64,000 bases of DNA from Endomychus coccineus (taxonomy: Eukaryota > Arthropoda > Insecta > Coleoptera > Endomychidae): NCBI GenBank assembly GCA_958510875.1, contig OY294069.1:3472001-3536000 (forward strand). The letters run 5' to 3'. Below are positions 1-12,904 of the stretch, in pieces (the first letter of the stretch is position 1; each line of letters begins with the position of its first letter). The position numbers were made by a program, and so were the translations under genes. The notes beneath the pieces were generated by a model. It saw nothing but the letters and a program-made list of their open reading frames with translations, searched no databases and had not been told where the DNA came from.

Positions 1-3000
1 ACTGCTCGAAAGACATAACAAATTTCATTGGATACGCAGCCAGCACGAAATTGAACCTACCGTTTGCGAGTTCATTATGGAAAAGGACCATGTTATTGCC
101 GAAACGCTCGGATACGTCCATTAACCTGACGAAATATGTGTCACATAAACGATCTGAGTGCGGTTATTTCTCATTGGCGTCACTTTATCGCTACCGGATA
201 ATTTAATAAAGATGAAAAATAATTACGTCGGAAATTTTAAGATAGACATTTCGAATTTATGTTGACAGTGTGAATTCCAAGGAATTTCCTTGAGTAAATC
301 CTCCAACTTTATACGGAATATTATATACATCGTGAGTTTAATTCGCTTAGATCCTACTAATCATTCTCAACATTGGAACTGTTAAAGATTTTTGAGCAAC
401 TACTAGGAATTATGTGTCCATTGTGGAAACTGTGCTTCGAAGAAGCTTGAAATCCTGATTATGCATGCTTTCGTTTTTTAAATGTCTACCCAGAAGACTA
501 TATGAGTTGGTTAACTCTAAAAAACGATCCAACAGTGTTTAACCATGTATGTGTTTTGGAACCCTACTCCGTTGGAGAATTTTTGAATAATAAATAGGTC
601 ACCCTTAAATTAGTTACCATGTGAATGAAACATGTTGATCCAGATTTCATATTAACAGTATGTTTTTTGCTATTAGTAGATATAATTGTAATTTTAATGT
701 AAATCGATCTGTTCTGGATAGTTTTTAAAAGATTTATATGATTGTTTTATTTTCATTGTACCTGACTCGCTTCTCATTGTTCTATTATAGCTGTTTACTG
801 GAGCTTGATGAATGACTTTACATTACTTTACTTGTAGAAATGAAAACTTCAGTATTTATCTTCAATTCACTCCATAATGTAATCAGAATTTCCAAGTAAT
901 TAATTAAACAACTCACCGGATGGCTTACGATATCCACAACGAGAACACGTATGCTGAATTTTTGAGCCTTTTCTAAATAACTAGCGCCCGAGGAGTAATT
1001 CATCAACCATCCCACCAGAGACTAATACATCAGATATTTATTTCATCCAGATAATTGCATTGCTCCGAAGGAGGGATGGTTGTTGTAATAAAGTGTGATA
1101 TAGGATGTGGAGAGAGAGATATATGGTGGGGTAAATATGCATCATAATTACTATACGAAAATTATAAACGCAATGTTAAGACGGAATTCTCGTGTAACGC
1201 ATACTCTGTACTAGCCATAATTTAACGGTGTTCATCGCATTCCATATTCGTAAAACGTGGCAAACTACTACGCTTAAAACAACACGCAAACGATCATTCA
1301 TAGCCACCTGAGACATTTTGATTAAGATGAGCTTGTTGTGTGCAACTATTCCCATAACATCAGCAGCATCTCACTGTGAATATCTTAATTTCACATGTAA
1401 AGAGTAGAAATCATCCATGAATATACTCAGGTGAATATATAATAACTTACCTAGTGCATGTAGAAATAGTATCAAAAATTTTTTGAAGGACGCAATTTCG
1501 AAAACTGGTGCGATACTTCGGTAACATGAAACTAATCAGGGATATCAGGGATAAACGATCATTTTATACAGGTTTGATATTAAATGGAAGAACAATTACT
1601 TTGTTTTAATACAATTTTTGATAATAACATGAAAAAGTTCCTAAAGTTTCAACACCCAACTGCCATTAACAAACAGATACAAAATTATGAAGTAGTTCCT
1701 GTCTAGTAGTTGAAGTGACCATATAGATATCAAAAGACTCAAACTAACACATAGAACGCAAGTAAGTAATCAATACCTGATATTTTCAAGATTTGCGTAT
1801 TATTTTTCTGCTCTAAGCTATATGTCAACTGGGTTTTCTAGTAAATGAATCAGAATTCAAGATTGGCCTAGCTCTGGACCAAATTATTTCTTTTGAGCAT
1901 AAAGTCATCATTTGAGTCAAGACACCTTCAAAGACAACAACAAATTATATCAGCAGAGAAATCAACGCCTGATTTTCAATGTAGAATGAGCTAGTGTCTT
2001 GATGTTAAATATGTAAATACTGTTAGACAGCCTCGATATGTAATCTTTCCATAATGAGTATTACATACTCCTATTTTCGATATTTGAAAAACAAAAATAC
2101 CACAAAGCTGTATCTCTAACTTATCAATTCTAAGATGATAAATTTCTCTCAAGTAAAAAAGAGTTACGACATCACATACCTGGTGACCACAGTTCGAATT
2201 GTGCACACACTCGACGATCATAGTTCCTGAACTAAGATAGCCGGAATACTCGACATTTGAATAATAATAATAATGCCTCAAACCTGTATCTCTAACATCA
2301 ATGCCTTAGATGGAGAAGAGTTCACTGGGGTTGATGAGATTACAATTACGAGTAAGGAAACATCGGAAATTCCGATACAGATAGAACTCAGGAAACAGAG
2401 TGAATTATGCATTAGGGTGATCAGAATTTAATATTCTAAGAATTATTCTTAGAGTGCGTTGAAAGACAAAGGAAAAGATCACTTTGAAATAGGTCTAACT
2501 CATCATTTAGGATATTGTTATAGGAGTTTTTGACTCCATTATGAATTCCTATTGATTATAATGTATTTAATGTGATACCTTGGGTTTGATTATGTAAAAT
2601 GCTTTGTTTATTTAAATAAGCTTGTAAAGTCCAGGTTTACTATATTCATTGGGTTTGTCCTCAGCATTATATCTAAGATGGTAGAGTTTAGTTCGTGGTT
2701 TGGAACTGATTTTAAGATTATTCATATAGGTAGAACTTATAATTTTAAACTTATATAACAAGAATATGTAGATAGTCTAAGAATTTCACATATTCAAACC
2801 AAAGGTTTCAAATTAAATATTTCAGAATCAATAGAGATTTATGAATAATGTTTCTATAATAATATCATAAATGATCAGTTACCAGATATCTACCTTCTTA
2901 ATTATAATTCTATAATATTGAATAATGATTTTCCAGATGCAGTAATTGAAGAAAGCCGTATATGCAATATGAAGACTCCATTTGCAAGCTATTCTTATAA

Positions 3001-3640
3001 GCGTATCGTATGCCATATGAACTATCAATTTTTCCTTTGATTTGTCTTGAAGAAAATATGAAGATATTTGGTGACATTGGAGGTTTTCAAGTTCTTTTTG
3101 ACATTATAATAATAACTCGAAATACAGGAAAAGAACGAAATGTATGGTAAAGAACAAGAAGAACTCATAGCGTGAAAATTGATGAAAGTAAATAAGGTTC
3201 ATCTAGTCCGAACAGTGATACCACAGTGACCACAGTTGAATAGCTCCAGACAGCTGTTCCGCCTTCAATGGCTCATCAGCGGAACTAGTACAGCCGATAT
3301 GCCGATCCATATCGAGGTATTGAACGACTAACCCCATCTACCCTCGGGAAGATGTCCCTTAGTCCTTTCGTCCTTTAATCCTTCCACAATAAGATTATCT
3401 AAAGTATAATATACACTTATTTTCAACATTTGAGAAACGATAATACCTCAAACCTGTATCTCTAATAGAATATTGAATAAGGTTAATCCAGATGCACGAA
3501 TTGATTCTTCATTCACAATGTTTTTTCCCAAGATCTACCTGTTTTAAAATATCATATAATTCCTTATTGTTAATTGTAATTTCATTAGCCCTAATAAACT
3601 TCAGTTCCTATTTATATTCAAACTGTTTATTGTTTAGTCC
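1..3640. other. Non-coding, no gene recognised; short repeats
   Basis: I find no credible gene here; open frames are short and unlike anything known. A short repeat (unit CCTCAAACCTGTATCTCTAA) lies at 2276-2295 and 3447-3466, with a diverged copy at 2100-2119. Its flanks are also alike, so these are copies of a longer decayed repeat. An (ATA)n run lies at about 2261-2275. The patch 3200-3360 is GC-richer than its surroundings but I could not identify it. Confidence 0.6.
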
Positions 3641-3654
3641 ATAATTTTGTATCT

Positions 3655-3810
3655 CTTTGATAATTGCACTCCAGTGTTGAAACTGTAGTAATATTTCCAT
3701 GTTGTTATTAAAAGTGGTATAAAAGCAAAATAATTGTCCTTTCATTCAATTATAACGATAAATTACAATAGAATAGCGGCTTCTACTATCGAGTTTTTGA
3801 TAATAATTTC
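3655..3810 (+). repeat. Decayed copy of hammerhead-like repeat family 2
   Basis: This stretch aligns by eye with the right arm of the foldback at 12806-13549. Shared landmarks are GTGTTGAAAC followed four bases later by GTA at 3688-3690, and a downstream CGGCTTC near 3778. The expected CTGANGA core is degraded to TTGATAA at 3657-3663, so any ribozyme would be dead. Its value is that it shows the sequence beyond the hairpin arm (about 44 bases ending near CGGCTTC) belongs to the repeat family. Confidence 0.45.
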
Positions 3811-4565
3811 GATTTTGCATATTATATTGATAACTTTATTCGGAATTCGACCATAGTATATGAGAGAGATTAGCTGTAAAACGTATAGTAGACTCAGTCA
3901 ATTCAGTTTGTTTATTCAGTATTCTGGAACGATGAAAATGAATATTAAACTGAAAAACGCTTTGAGCCACATTTTTTGTCATCTTTTTAATTGAACCACT
4001 CGGTTTGTGTAAACATAATCAGCTTGTTGATCTTCAATTTTTCATGCTGTTCTCGCATCACATAGTTAACGTGCTGATAATGATATATCGTCGAATGACT
4101 ACGTTCCATTTTAAAAGTGGCTCGTAATTCAACACCAGACTCCACAATATTCATTAATTAAATACGGTTTACGCCAACATTCGTTATTAACGCGGCTCTC
4201 GCGACTTAAACATCTGAAGCATTCTCTTTGTGCAACGTCACATGTTCACGTAACATTTTATTTGGTTGCACCTCCGTAATTAGGTTTAATGTTTGCTCAT
4301 TGGAAATTTAAGAAGTGGTTTTTCATCATTCGATCATCCAAGATTGTATGGTGGATATTCTTCTCTAAATAGGTTCATAGTTTATTATTATTGAGGTAAC
4401 AATTGAAGAGGATGATCGGTCTTGACTCTCATGCAAGTACTTTTTTGCTTCATCACGGTTCGGAAATATAATCTGTCACAAATTATAAGTTTGAAGAGAA
4501 AATTCATATACTCAAATATTGTTGTAACTATTAACGTATTGAGTTCTTAATTGGTGTTTTTCTTC

Positions 4566-4840
4566 CTAATACTCCCTAAAAATTGAAACATAATAATTAC
4601 AAAAATTTTTTTTTTCGCTTAGTGGAGGTGGAATCTTACATAGATGCCTTGAGTGCCCTGCCCTCGGGTGTGTTGGATTCTTACCGACAAAACCCCTTCC
4701 CTTTTCTCCTTGGTCCTTCGTCTCGACTATTCCAGCACCTGTACTTTGTCCGGTCTTGGTGCTTTCGGTAAACCATACGGAATCCCCTGGTATCATATGA
4801 GGATTGCTCCCAGCATTCTCTCGCTCATTCATGGTACAAG
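4566..4840 (-). pseudogene. LINE RNase H domain fragment
   Basis: The minus-strand translation contains SVWFTESTKTGQSTGAGI, which matches the first strand of the RNase H domain found downstream of reverse transcriptase in Jockey/I-type LINEs (usual form: W-[FY]-T-D-G-S-K then G-x-G). The expected first catalytic Asp is replaced (FTES instead of FTDG), so this copy is inactive. The sequence after about residue 40 no longer resembles RNase H. The patch is GC-richer than its surroundings, as is the matching C-terminal RNase H fragment at 41230-41500, so both may come from one family. Confidence 0.6.
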
Positions 4841-4889
4841 TATCTTGTGGGATCTAGCGGAGCTGGGCATATCCTCTGATCTAATATAA

Positions 4890-6270
4890 TTCATAGACCA
4901 TCGATAATTAATGTATTCTTTGATGAAAAAGTGAGAATTAACATTTGTCATCCTATACATTTCTGTAGTCTATTATCCCTGAAACGTTTTTTCAAACGTT
5001 CACTGAAACTGTCCAGTCTAGCCTATGTATATTGGAAGGCATCGCAGATTAGCTCATCAACTCCCGAGGTTTCTTAAATTATTTCTGAATTTGGTTTATT
5101 TTATGATCGAAATGAATTTGTTGGAAGTTGAAAGAGATATTTCATTTACTTGGAGATGAGTGTTTTTGATTGAAAATATGATATATCGTATAATCACTAT
5201 TACTTATAGTAGATGATAATTTTGATTTTATGGGTCTCTAAAATAGTTTGATAGAAAATTTGTAATTCCAAATGAAAGCAAGTAGAACAGATCGTATTTC
5301 TCATGATCATCCATTATAATATGTGATTACTTATATAAAGCCGTATTATCTTATTCTTAGGAAATGTTGAAGTCTGTTGGAGTTGATGTACGTGAACAAG
5401 AGGAAAACTCTCAAACTAACCTGCAATCCTAACAACTGAGAGAATACTAAGTGTCGTTCACATTCTACATCAATATATAGGTTTATTCCTGGTCGTAAAT
5501 ATATTCTCCAACTACTTCCACCGTCTTATGGTTACAACGCAATTTCATATATCTCGAGATGAGTTTCCGTTTTGGAATGTCCTGTCTCGAATATATGAAC
5601 ATATAATCTGAATTGCTACAATTTGAATACTTTCAGAAGCTCGAAAATAGCTGAATATGAATTTAGAGAGTTCAACAATAGATACATTCTTTGAAACTAA
5701 TTGGCATAATTATCATGGATGTTTGGAATTGGAATGTCGTTTCGATTCTAAATTGGAATCATAATATAATTACTTGAGCCCTCAACCTCTATATTCATGG
5801 TGATGAGTGTTTTCAATCGTGTTCGTAGTTACATAGAAAGACATCCGTCTAAATTATTCATGATTTCATAGACTGAATGATTTATGTGGGATCAAGACAA
5901 AATATATAGTACTTATAAGCAATTGTGAATGATATATGTAATTATCCAATATAACTTTCAAACTCGCCATTCATAAACCTTCTGAATCATTAGTCAAGGA
6001 AAGAACTCCTTACATTAGTTCAGTTTAGTCTATTTTATTGCTCAGATACAATATAAATACAAAAAAATATATGGAAGGATATCACAGAGAGGTGTGGAGC
6101 ACGTCAAGTTGAAATTTCATATCAATATGAATTGCAATACATTTGTCACCGTAAATAAAATTAACTGTTCCTGAAATATATGCTTGTTTTGATGAGTGAA
6201 GATGACTGTTTCATAAATGTATAGACTTGATGAAGTAGGTATATTATTTCCTATAAATATTTCTTTGCAA
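4890..6270. other. Non-coding, nothing recognised
   Basis: AT-rich sequence without credible open frames, RNA genes or clear repeats that I can identify. Confidence 0.5.
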
Positions 6271-6277
6271 CTTGTTC

Positions 6278-6469
6278 CTAGAAGCAAGTTGAAGATGACA
6301 TCCTTTTCGAGTGCGGCACACTAGAATTACCCCAAAAAATTATCACATATCTCAATGTTGACTGCACAAACGCATGATAAGCAATTAATACTGCCTCAGT
6401 GTTTACTAAGACTGAAATATTTGTTAGGACAAAGCAATATCTTGATAACGTTCTCACTACTTTATTCAA
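6278..6469 (-). pseudogene. LINE reverse transcriptase C-terminal fragment
   Basis: The minus-strand translation has AYHAFVQSTLRY followed by a GNSS motif. This is the region after the catalytic palm in Jockey-like LINE reverse transcriptases, where a tyrosine and 'SxLRYGIxFWG'-type motif is conserved. Only about 60 residues remain, with no catalytic residues. A second copy of the same motif (AYHAFVQSNLQYG) lies on the plus strand near 20440-20500, so a single LINE family has left several scraps. It abuts the tyrosine recombinase remnant at 6614. Confidence 0.7.
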
Positions 6470-6613
6470 TTTTTGCCGACCTAGGACGTCAAAATCGGTC
6501 CCTACCGGTTTTTTATATAAATTTCAGATGGTAAATAAATACACGCAAGTAACCAACTCACATTTAGAACATTTATTGAATATATTACAACACAAATGGA
6601 ACGTTTATTATAA

Positions 6614-7621
6614 CTATTTTTGTATATTCAAAGTTATGTTGCAGCTTGTACAATTATCAAACATAGGCTGAACTCTACCTGAAAAGTCATTCCCTTTGTC
6701 ACTTCCGCCTCTAAATTCATCTGTTATGTTATCCGGATAGTCAATGACGTTGTTGCTGTTCTAATCTTCGGCAATAACACTAATAGTATTAGCAGAGTTC
6801 TCTTTGTCACTTCCCCCTCTATATATTTTATCCGGTATGTCTACTTTATTTGTGGAAGATTCCTCTATATATCTTTCGGCAACGGTTGAGGATTTCCATC
6901 CTCCATGCATCTTCAAAGCAATCAAATCAGCCGCAGCATTGACTAAAATTGTCGCAGAGGACCGACGGAAACAATGTCCTCTGTATCCATGTGCAAATGA
7001 GAAATTAAAATTTTTTTACAAAATTTGAGGCATTTTGCCAAACTGACGAATTCCCACTACTTGCTTGCAACCTTTCCCATTTGAATATTCAATGAAAGAG
7101 CAGCAATCTTCAAAATTTTCTGGACGACATGCAACATATTTCCTATACAATGGCATATAAGTTTCGTTTATCACAAATGATCTTGGTTTGTTCGTTTGAT
7201 TATCGAGTATTTCAATTGGAATATTAGATCTATGAATCTTCTATGTCATTCAAATTTAATTGATATAGTTCATCACGGCGACATGCACCGGCAACATCAA
7301 AAATTAAGGCAACCTTGAAGGTAAGCAATACATAAATATCTAGTTAATTTTAAAATTCTAATATTCAAAACGCACCTGACTCATTAAGTATATATGATCT
7401 GTTGCTTGAGTAATAAACGTTTCAGCTTGTACATCTGACAAAACTTTTGACTTCTTTGGTTTATAGTTATCACTATGACGTTTCAGGAAAGCACGTAATC
7501 TCGAATATTTTGTAATATCGATATCTTCCTTTGTACTAAGTGTAGCTTTCAGCATGAAGTAATTTGACCATAACGTACATGCCTTTAACTTCGTAAGTAA
7601 AAAGAATGTTGGTTGCAATTT
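6614..7621 (-). pseudogene. Crypton-like tyrosine recombinase, broken
   Basis: Read on the minus strand, this is a tyrosine (phage-integrase-like) recombinase of the kind carried by animal Cryptons. The N-terminal SAM-like core-binding part is at about 7618-7358 (YSRLRAFLKRHSDNYKPKKS). The catalytic domain follows: ACRRDEL with the first Arg near 7280, GHCFRRSSAT giving the H-x-x-R pair near 6975, GGWKSS, and the nucleophile in AERYIEES near 6860. Thus the R-H-R-W/H-Y set is visible. The frame is interrupted by stops and frameshifts between about 7250 and 7020, so it cannot be made intact. Cryptons lack terminal inverted repeats and I could not define element ends. A host-domesticated gene is an alternative but unlikely given the breaks. 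Confidence 0.75.
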
Positions 7622-7629
7622 CAGAAAAA

Positions 7630-8720
7630 ACAGTATGTGTACCTCGTAGTAAAAACGAATTCTCAGACTTCATTGCTTGTTGGCTTCGGCTTAACGCCTC
7701 TTCCAATAATTTACATTGTCGTCCGGGAATGTATTGCCGGACTACTAGATACACAATACACTATCATGTATCTATGTTTGCAATACATAACCAAGACTGA
7801 GTTTAATTCTGATTCGACAAATGACACCCTTGCTCTGTGGTTACCGAATCAATTCCAGATATTTTATTCTTAGTTTTATTTAAACTTGAAAGTGCCGACT
7901 GAGTTGATTTGTTGTTGGTTTTTGCACAATGATGTATCTAATGAAATTATCAAAACACGACTTTTTGAAGACACTTCAGTTAATGCATCTCCGCTAACGT
8001 ACTTGTACAATTCCATTGCATCTACTCGAACGCATCTGCTCGAAGCACTTCGCCTTCGTCATCCCAATTCAGTTATAGAACGAATTTTGCGTGAGCTTCT
8101 TTCAAGCGACGTCTCGCTGAATTATTTCGTCCCATTTCGAGATGTCTGTAGTGGTACATCAGCCAATATATTATAATTAGGGCTTTACGGTTGCATAAGC
8201 GCCACTTTCGAGTTACTTTTATAGCGTCTTTCCATCTTAGTGCACCAATAAAACGTTATAAACAGCTTTTCGACATTCAAGTAACGTTTTATTTATATTT
8301 ATGAGTTAACAGATAATTTCGTAATGAACCTGGAAACATAATGGTCGCTCAGTTTATGGATTACATGCTTCGAATTGTCAGGCGAACTTTCGTGTGTTTC
8401 CTTTCAATCGTCTGGTTAAGGTGATCAAGCTAAGAATGAATAAAATGTTAACATTGAAGTTTATTTCAAGTGACAACTTTTATGATGGAATTATCTTTAC
8501 TTAAGGTGAGTGCCATCTTCGCGATACTCCATCGGAAGTGCACTTCCTGGTTATTGTGTTTATCTCCTGACATATAAAAACGGAACACAACTCGTGGTTA
8601 CTTAATTAAAATAACTGTTAGAAGTTCGATGTTCATTAATTCAATAAATACATTTAATTATAGTTTTGCTAACACCGTAGCTTCTCCAAACGAATGTTAC
8701 AAAGTACTAACTTCAAGTTA
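7630..8720. other. No recognised gene
   Basis: Several short open frames occur, the longest 96 codons at 7886-8176, but none resembles a known family and codon use is not distinctive. The 8040-8160 part is slightly CpG-richer than its neighbours. Confidence 0.4.
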
Positions 8721-8723
8721 GGA

Positions 8724-9227
8724 CTTATAAAACGATTCGTGAAAAAGCTAGATGAAAGATCTGAAGCTTTTACATTTAAAAACTTTTTTCCAAAGCTGTC
8801 AGAAGCTGACATTTCGGTTGGTTAACAAATTAAGGAACTTTCCGCCAGTGAAGAAGTTCCAAAATTACTTGCTAGTGCTCAACAAAAAAATTGGAATAGT
8901 TTAAAAGGAGTAGTTTCTGGATTTTTAGGGAATAACAAAGTTGAAAATTACCGAGAGCTAGTTGAAAACATGTTAAGAAAATTTTAAAACTGTGGGTTGC
9001 AGAATGTCTCTAATAGTACATATGCTGTATGCTCATTTGAGTAAATATGAAAACAACATGATGCGTACTCAGAAGAACAGGGAGAACGTTTTCATCAAGA
9101 TATCATGGACTTCGAACAACGTTATCAGGGCCAATACAACGAAAATATGATGGGGGACTACATTTGGGGTTTAGTGAGAGAAAGTACTTATAAGGATGAG
9201 AGAAAAAGTGATAAAGTTCACTTTTGA
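8724..9227 (+). pseudogene. Uncharacterised arthropod multicopy protein, C-terminal remnant
   Basis: Conceptual translation gives a recognisable but broken protein: FVKKLDERSEAFTFKNFFPK at the start, NWNSLKGVVSGFLGN in the middle, and YSEEQGERFHQDIMDFE followed by NENMMGDYIWGL near the C-terminus, ending at a TGA at 9225-9227. From memory, these motifs mark a widespread, uncharacterised, multicopy arthropod protein family. I cannot give its function and suspect a mobile-element origin. The copy has in-frame stops (near 8823 and 8985) and at least two frame changes, so it is dead. No element ends were found around it. Confidence 0.6.
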
Positions 9228-9890
9228 ACTATCATGCACTATTTTGTAATTTGATATGATAATAAAAGTTGATGAAAATTATATATAGATATATTTGTTT
9301 CGATTTATCAATAAATAAAAATTTAAGCTATGGATTTTCTAAAATATTGATTGATCAACCATTGTCCTGAATACAAAAGCAAAATTTTTACAGCCCATAT
9401 GTATTTTTTTCGTCCAACTATCGATAAATCCATGAAATTTTCATACCCTCTTATCATAGTCAAAATTCTTGTCGACCTGTGAATGAATCGGGACAATTGT
9501 TGGAAGAAGCTACGGTATTATTATTTCAGTTTAGAATGGATTTTCAACACGTAATTGCTGATTCAATTGCAACATGGCACTTCCAAATCTGGTGTATTCA
9601 TGACGACGGCAAGAGGGTCCTATATTATGGATATTATAGGTGTAATTCATTACATAACAAAGAGCATTGTTTCGGTGCTGATGTTTTTACAAATTACTCA
9701 ACTTTCGAGTCCATAATTCTGATCATAATTTAACATGCTAGGATTCTCCATGTTACATGGTAGATTTCACTGTAAATAAACTCACATCGGAGTTCTCCTC
9801 TGTCAAAATGCCGTTGTGGAAAGTTCATTATATGTGAGCTGATGACAACGATGGCAAGTACTCCAAAACAATCTTACAGTAACTAAAGGC
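9228..9890. other. No recognised gene
   Basis: One 84-codon open frame (9479-9733, plus) resembles nothing I know. Otherwise AT-rich non-coding sequence. Confidence 0.4.
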
Positions 9891-9952
9891 ACTTGTAATC
9901 TATTAGGATAGCAATACATAATAGGACCGTCATCTAAAGATTTTATTTCGGA

Positions 9953-11066
9953 ATATCTTTGTACAGTTGATCTCCGTCTGAAACTTGATGTGGAATGTTT
10001 TTGATGTCATAAGAATCATTGGTCACCCAGTCTCAACATGGGAAATTGGCACTACAATTATTATATTAACAAATTGACCGTTTATAAGCAATTTAAATTC
10101 ACAAATTTTCCGGATCCCAAAAAAACTGTTATTTTGAGACAGAAATACCCACTCGCGAGTTTTTGGGGACTCTAATTACGATACCGAAGTCAAAAATAAC
10201 AGAAATATCTACCATCATCTGGAAATTGGCCAATTGGCAGCGGAAGTTGATGATATTTGACATAATTCATACCTTTTTCTTGCAAAAAATTAAATCAATT
10301 GGTTTTTTTGAAATAGCAATCACTATACCGAATGAGAAGATGACAAGATAATTCATAATCGTCCGGAAGTTGCCCAACTAGAACCGGGAGTTGGTGGAAT
10401 TCACCATAATTTGGAACCATTTTCCTGCAAAAAATAAACTCAATTGGTTTTCTTGGGCTAACAATCAGTATACCAAATTCAAAGATAAAACATCAATCTA
10501 TAACAGTCCGAAAATTGAGCAATTGGAATCGGAAGTTGATGAAGTGCATTAGGTTTGATGCTGTTTCCTATTCCTATGACATTAAAAAAATCAGTAATAA
10601 TCATATTTTAATGATAAAATACACAATTTGAGGGCAATAAATGAATAAAAAGTCTAAGTTACTTATTATCATTATTATATTTACATTTACTGTTCGTCGT
10701 TACATTCATTCGGTATAGTGATTGCTCAAATAAAACCAATTGAGTTCATTTTTTGCAAGAAAAAGGTATAAATTATGTTAAATATCATCAACTCCCGGTG
10801 CCAATTGGCCAATTTCTAGGCGATGATGAATAATCCTGTTATTTTTGACTTCGGAATTGTAATAATAGACCCCAAAAACCCCCGAGAGGGTATATCAGTC
10901 TCAAAAAAACAATTGTTCTGGAATCTGGAAAATTTAATAATTTAGATTGTTCAGAAGCGGTAAATTTGTTAATAAAACAACAATCGTTGTGACCAATTAT
11001 TCTTAGGACATCAAAAACATTTGGTAACAAGTTTCAGACAAAGATCAACTGTACAAAGATTTTCCA
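9953..11066. repeat. Imperfect 1.1-kb palindrome with internal tandem units
   Basis: The left arm (about 9953-10342) pairs with the reverse complement of the right arm (about 10706-11066). Landmarks are ATCTTTGTACAGTTGATC at 9955 and its inverse ending near 11063, and CGGTATAGTGATTGC at 10711 against its inverse at about 10318. Between and within the arms, a unit of about 145 bp is repeated in the same orientation at about 10213, 10358 and 10503 (shared words: GGAAGTTG, CAATTGGTTTTCTT, AATCAGTATACC). Weaker similarity may extend outward to about 9900 and 11130. No protein is encoded. It looks like a non-autonomous inverted-repeat element whose stem has expanded by unit duplication; the superfamily is unknown. 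Confidence 0.75.
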
Positions 11067-11139
11067 ATAGTTGCCGTTTTCTCGTTTAAAATGACTGTAT
11101 TATAACTATTAGTTTGTAATGTTACTGATCGTACCAGGC

Positions 11140-12240
11140 TAGAAAGATTTTGTCATTATTATCTGACAAAAGCCAACAAGAAATAAATGAATATCCTTTT
11201 ATTTCTCAATAATTATTATTCAACACCAAGCTGTTAGAAAACCGTAGGTTTCGGTTATTTTCAAACGTAACCTTCGTGTTACTAACATGTCAGTGAATAT
11301 AATAATAAATTTCAAATATCGCAACTTGTTCAGGTTTAATTAACACACCGGAGGATATTCTTGCGACTAAATTGAAAAGGCTTGTCACTTCATAAAAGCA
11401 GCTTTTTCAACCGCAAGATATCATCTGGAGCTGGATTCTCACTGTATGTTATAGATTGTTTGTATTTGTCGTTTCTTGCTTGAAATAGGAGGAATGTTTA
11501 TCATTTAAGTCGATGTTTTATTTCAACTACACGGAACATATTCTAATATCATAATAGTAAAGGAACATAATATCTAAATACTTCAGAATAAGCTTGTTCG
11601 GTTTTGTTCGCCATTCAATTGTGAAAAGAAATTTAGATGGCATTGTATCATCGAGGATCTCTACCATCATACCAGACCAATCGAAGTGGATTTGCCCAAG
11701 GAGTTGATTCGGAATCCAATAGCGAATTTATCCTTTCTCAATACGTTGTTTCATTCTCAATTCATGTATCTATTTCCAATCCGAATTCGTATCGTTATAC
11801 AGCTGTAAATGAATGTTGATAATTAAATATCACTTCAGAGGCGGTACATTCACGGTCACTTAACAGGCAGTGTTCGACGGTTTACAGTTGACTCTTTCAA
11901 ATGATATCTGATCGATAACCCATTTCCACGATCCTTTTAGCTTTTCTCATCCTCAACGCTGACAGATTAGCAGAGCATGTAGCTGATTAAGTTTCGTAAT
12001 TAACTTATGACTAACATGACCAATTGATCGATATCGCATTCGAACTTTTCGCTCATTCGACGCTTGTTTCATCATCAAATACTCTAAATTATTTGATTTT
12101 CCACATTTGAATCTAATTTATTGTGGAATTGCGATGCTCTTGGAAAAATTTTGGGCCAAGCTGTAGATTACTAGAATAGGAAAAGCTCAGGTTGTGAGAC
12201 GCTCTTATTCAACATCGCACTAGAGAAGTTCCAGGAAATT
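11140..12240. other. No recognised gene
   Basis: No credible coding sequence; a 60-codon open frame at 11637-11819 is unremarkable. Confidence 0.4.
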
Positions 12241-12242
12241 CG

Positions 12243-12262
12243 TAATAATAATAATAATAATG
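12243..12262 (-). repeat. (AAT)n run, possible LINE tail
   Basis: A run of AAT/ATT units. Read on the minus strand it follows AT-rich sequence, as at the 3' ends of CR1/Jockey-like LINEs such as the one ending near 61158. No LINE coding sequence is seen upstream on that strand, so it may be a plain microsatellite. Confidence 0.35.
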
Positions 12263-12793
12263 AAAATATGATTTATTTGTTCCATAGGTAAGGTACACCC
12301 ATGTACCTACTATGTATTATATATATTGGTGTAGAACATGTCAATACTATAATTACAATATAGCAAAATATTGTAAGAATTTGTTGCAATCAGATATTAA
12401 TTATTGTTATGATTGACTGAAGGCATCCCAAATATTAGGTAACCATTAAGCTAATACTATATCAATTCGATTTAAAATTGTATCCCATCATCATATTGAT
12501 AATATTGTAATAATTATAATCAGTAAAATTTGTCTAACTGTTAATAATAATATATGATCAATCTTTTAACTTTCTAGCTATACTACCTTTGATGAAATAG
12601 TCCTGCATATTCAATGCGTCATACTTTTCATAATGATAGCTGGTTTCCATCCTGGAATAACCATATGTTAACCACATTATTATTGGTCTAACATTTATCA
12701 CACCTTAATGGTTTTCTGGGATAATTTTCCCTGGCAATAAATACACTTCTCCAAACTAATTCTAATCAATATATCTGATTATACTGTCTTTGG

Positions 12794-12805
12794 TTCTAAA
12801 TTATT
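12794..12805. repeat. Flanking direct repeat, left (TTCTAAATTATT)
   Basis: Twelve-base direct repeat of 13550-13561, the likely target-site duplication of the family 2 foldback. Confidence 0.55.
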
Positions 12806-12861
12806 TTGAAGAAATAATAAATAAAACTACTTTGTTTTAGTATCACTGATATTTAATATAG

Positions 12862-12904
12862 TCGTTACTATAGTTTCAACACTAAACGTGTCATCTTCAG
12901 ACGA
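12862..12904 (-). ncRNA. Hammerhead-like ribozyme motif, family 2 left
   Basis: Read on the minus strand: stem I strand TCGT (12904-12901), core CTGAAGA (12900-12894; the fifth base is the variable core position), an unpaired T, stem II GACAC (12892-12888) with loop GTTTA and partner GTGTT (12882-12878), then GAAAC (12877-12873), a four-base loop TATA, GTA, and stem I strand ACGA (12865-12862). Stem III is only A-U plus C-G. Predicted cleavage follows GTA. All invariant core bases are present; the extra U after the core is non-canonical. Confidence 0.55.
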
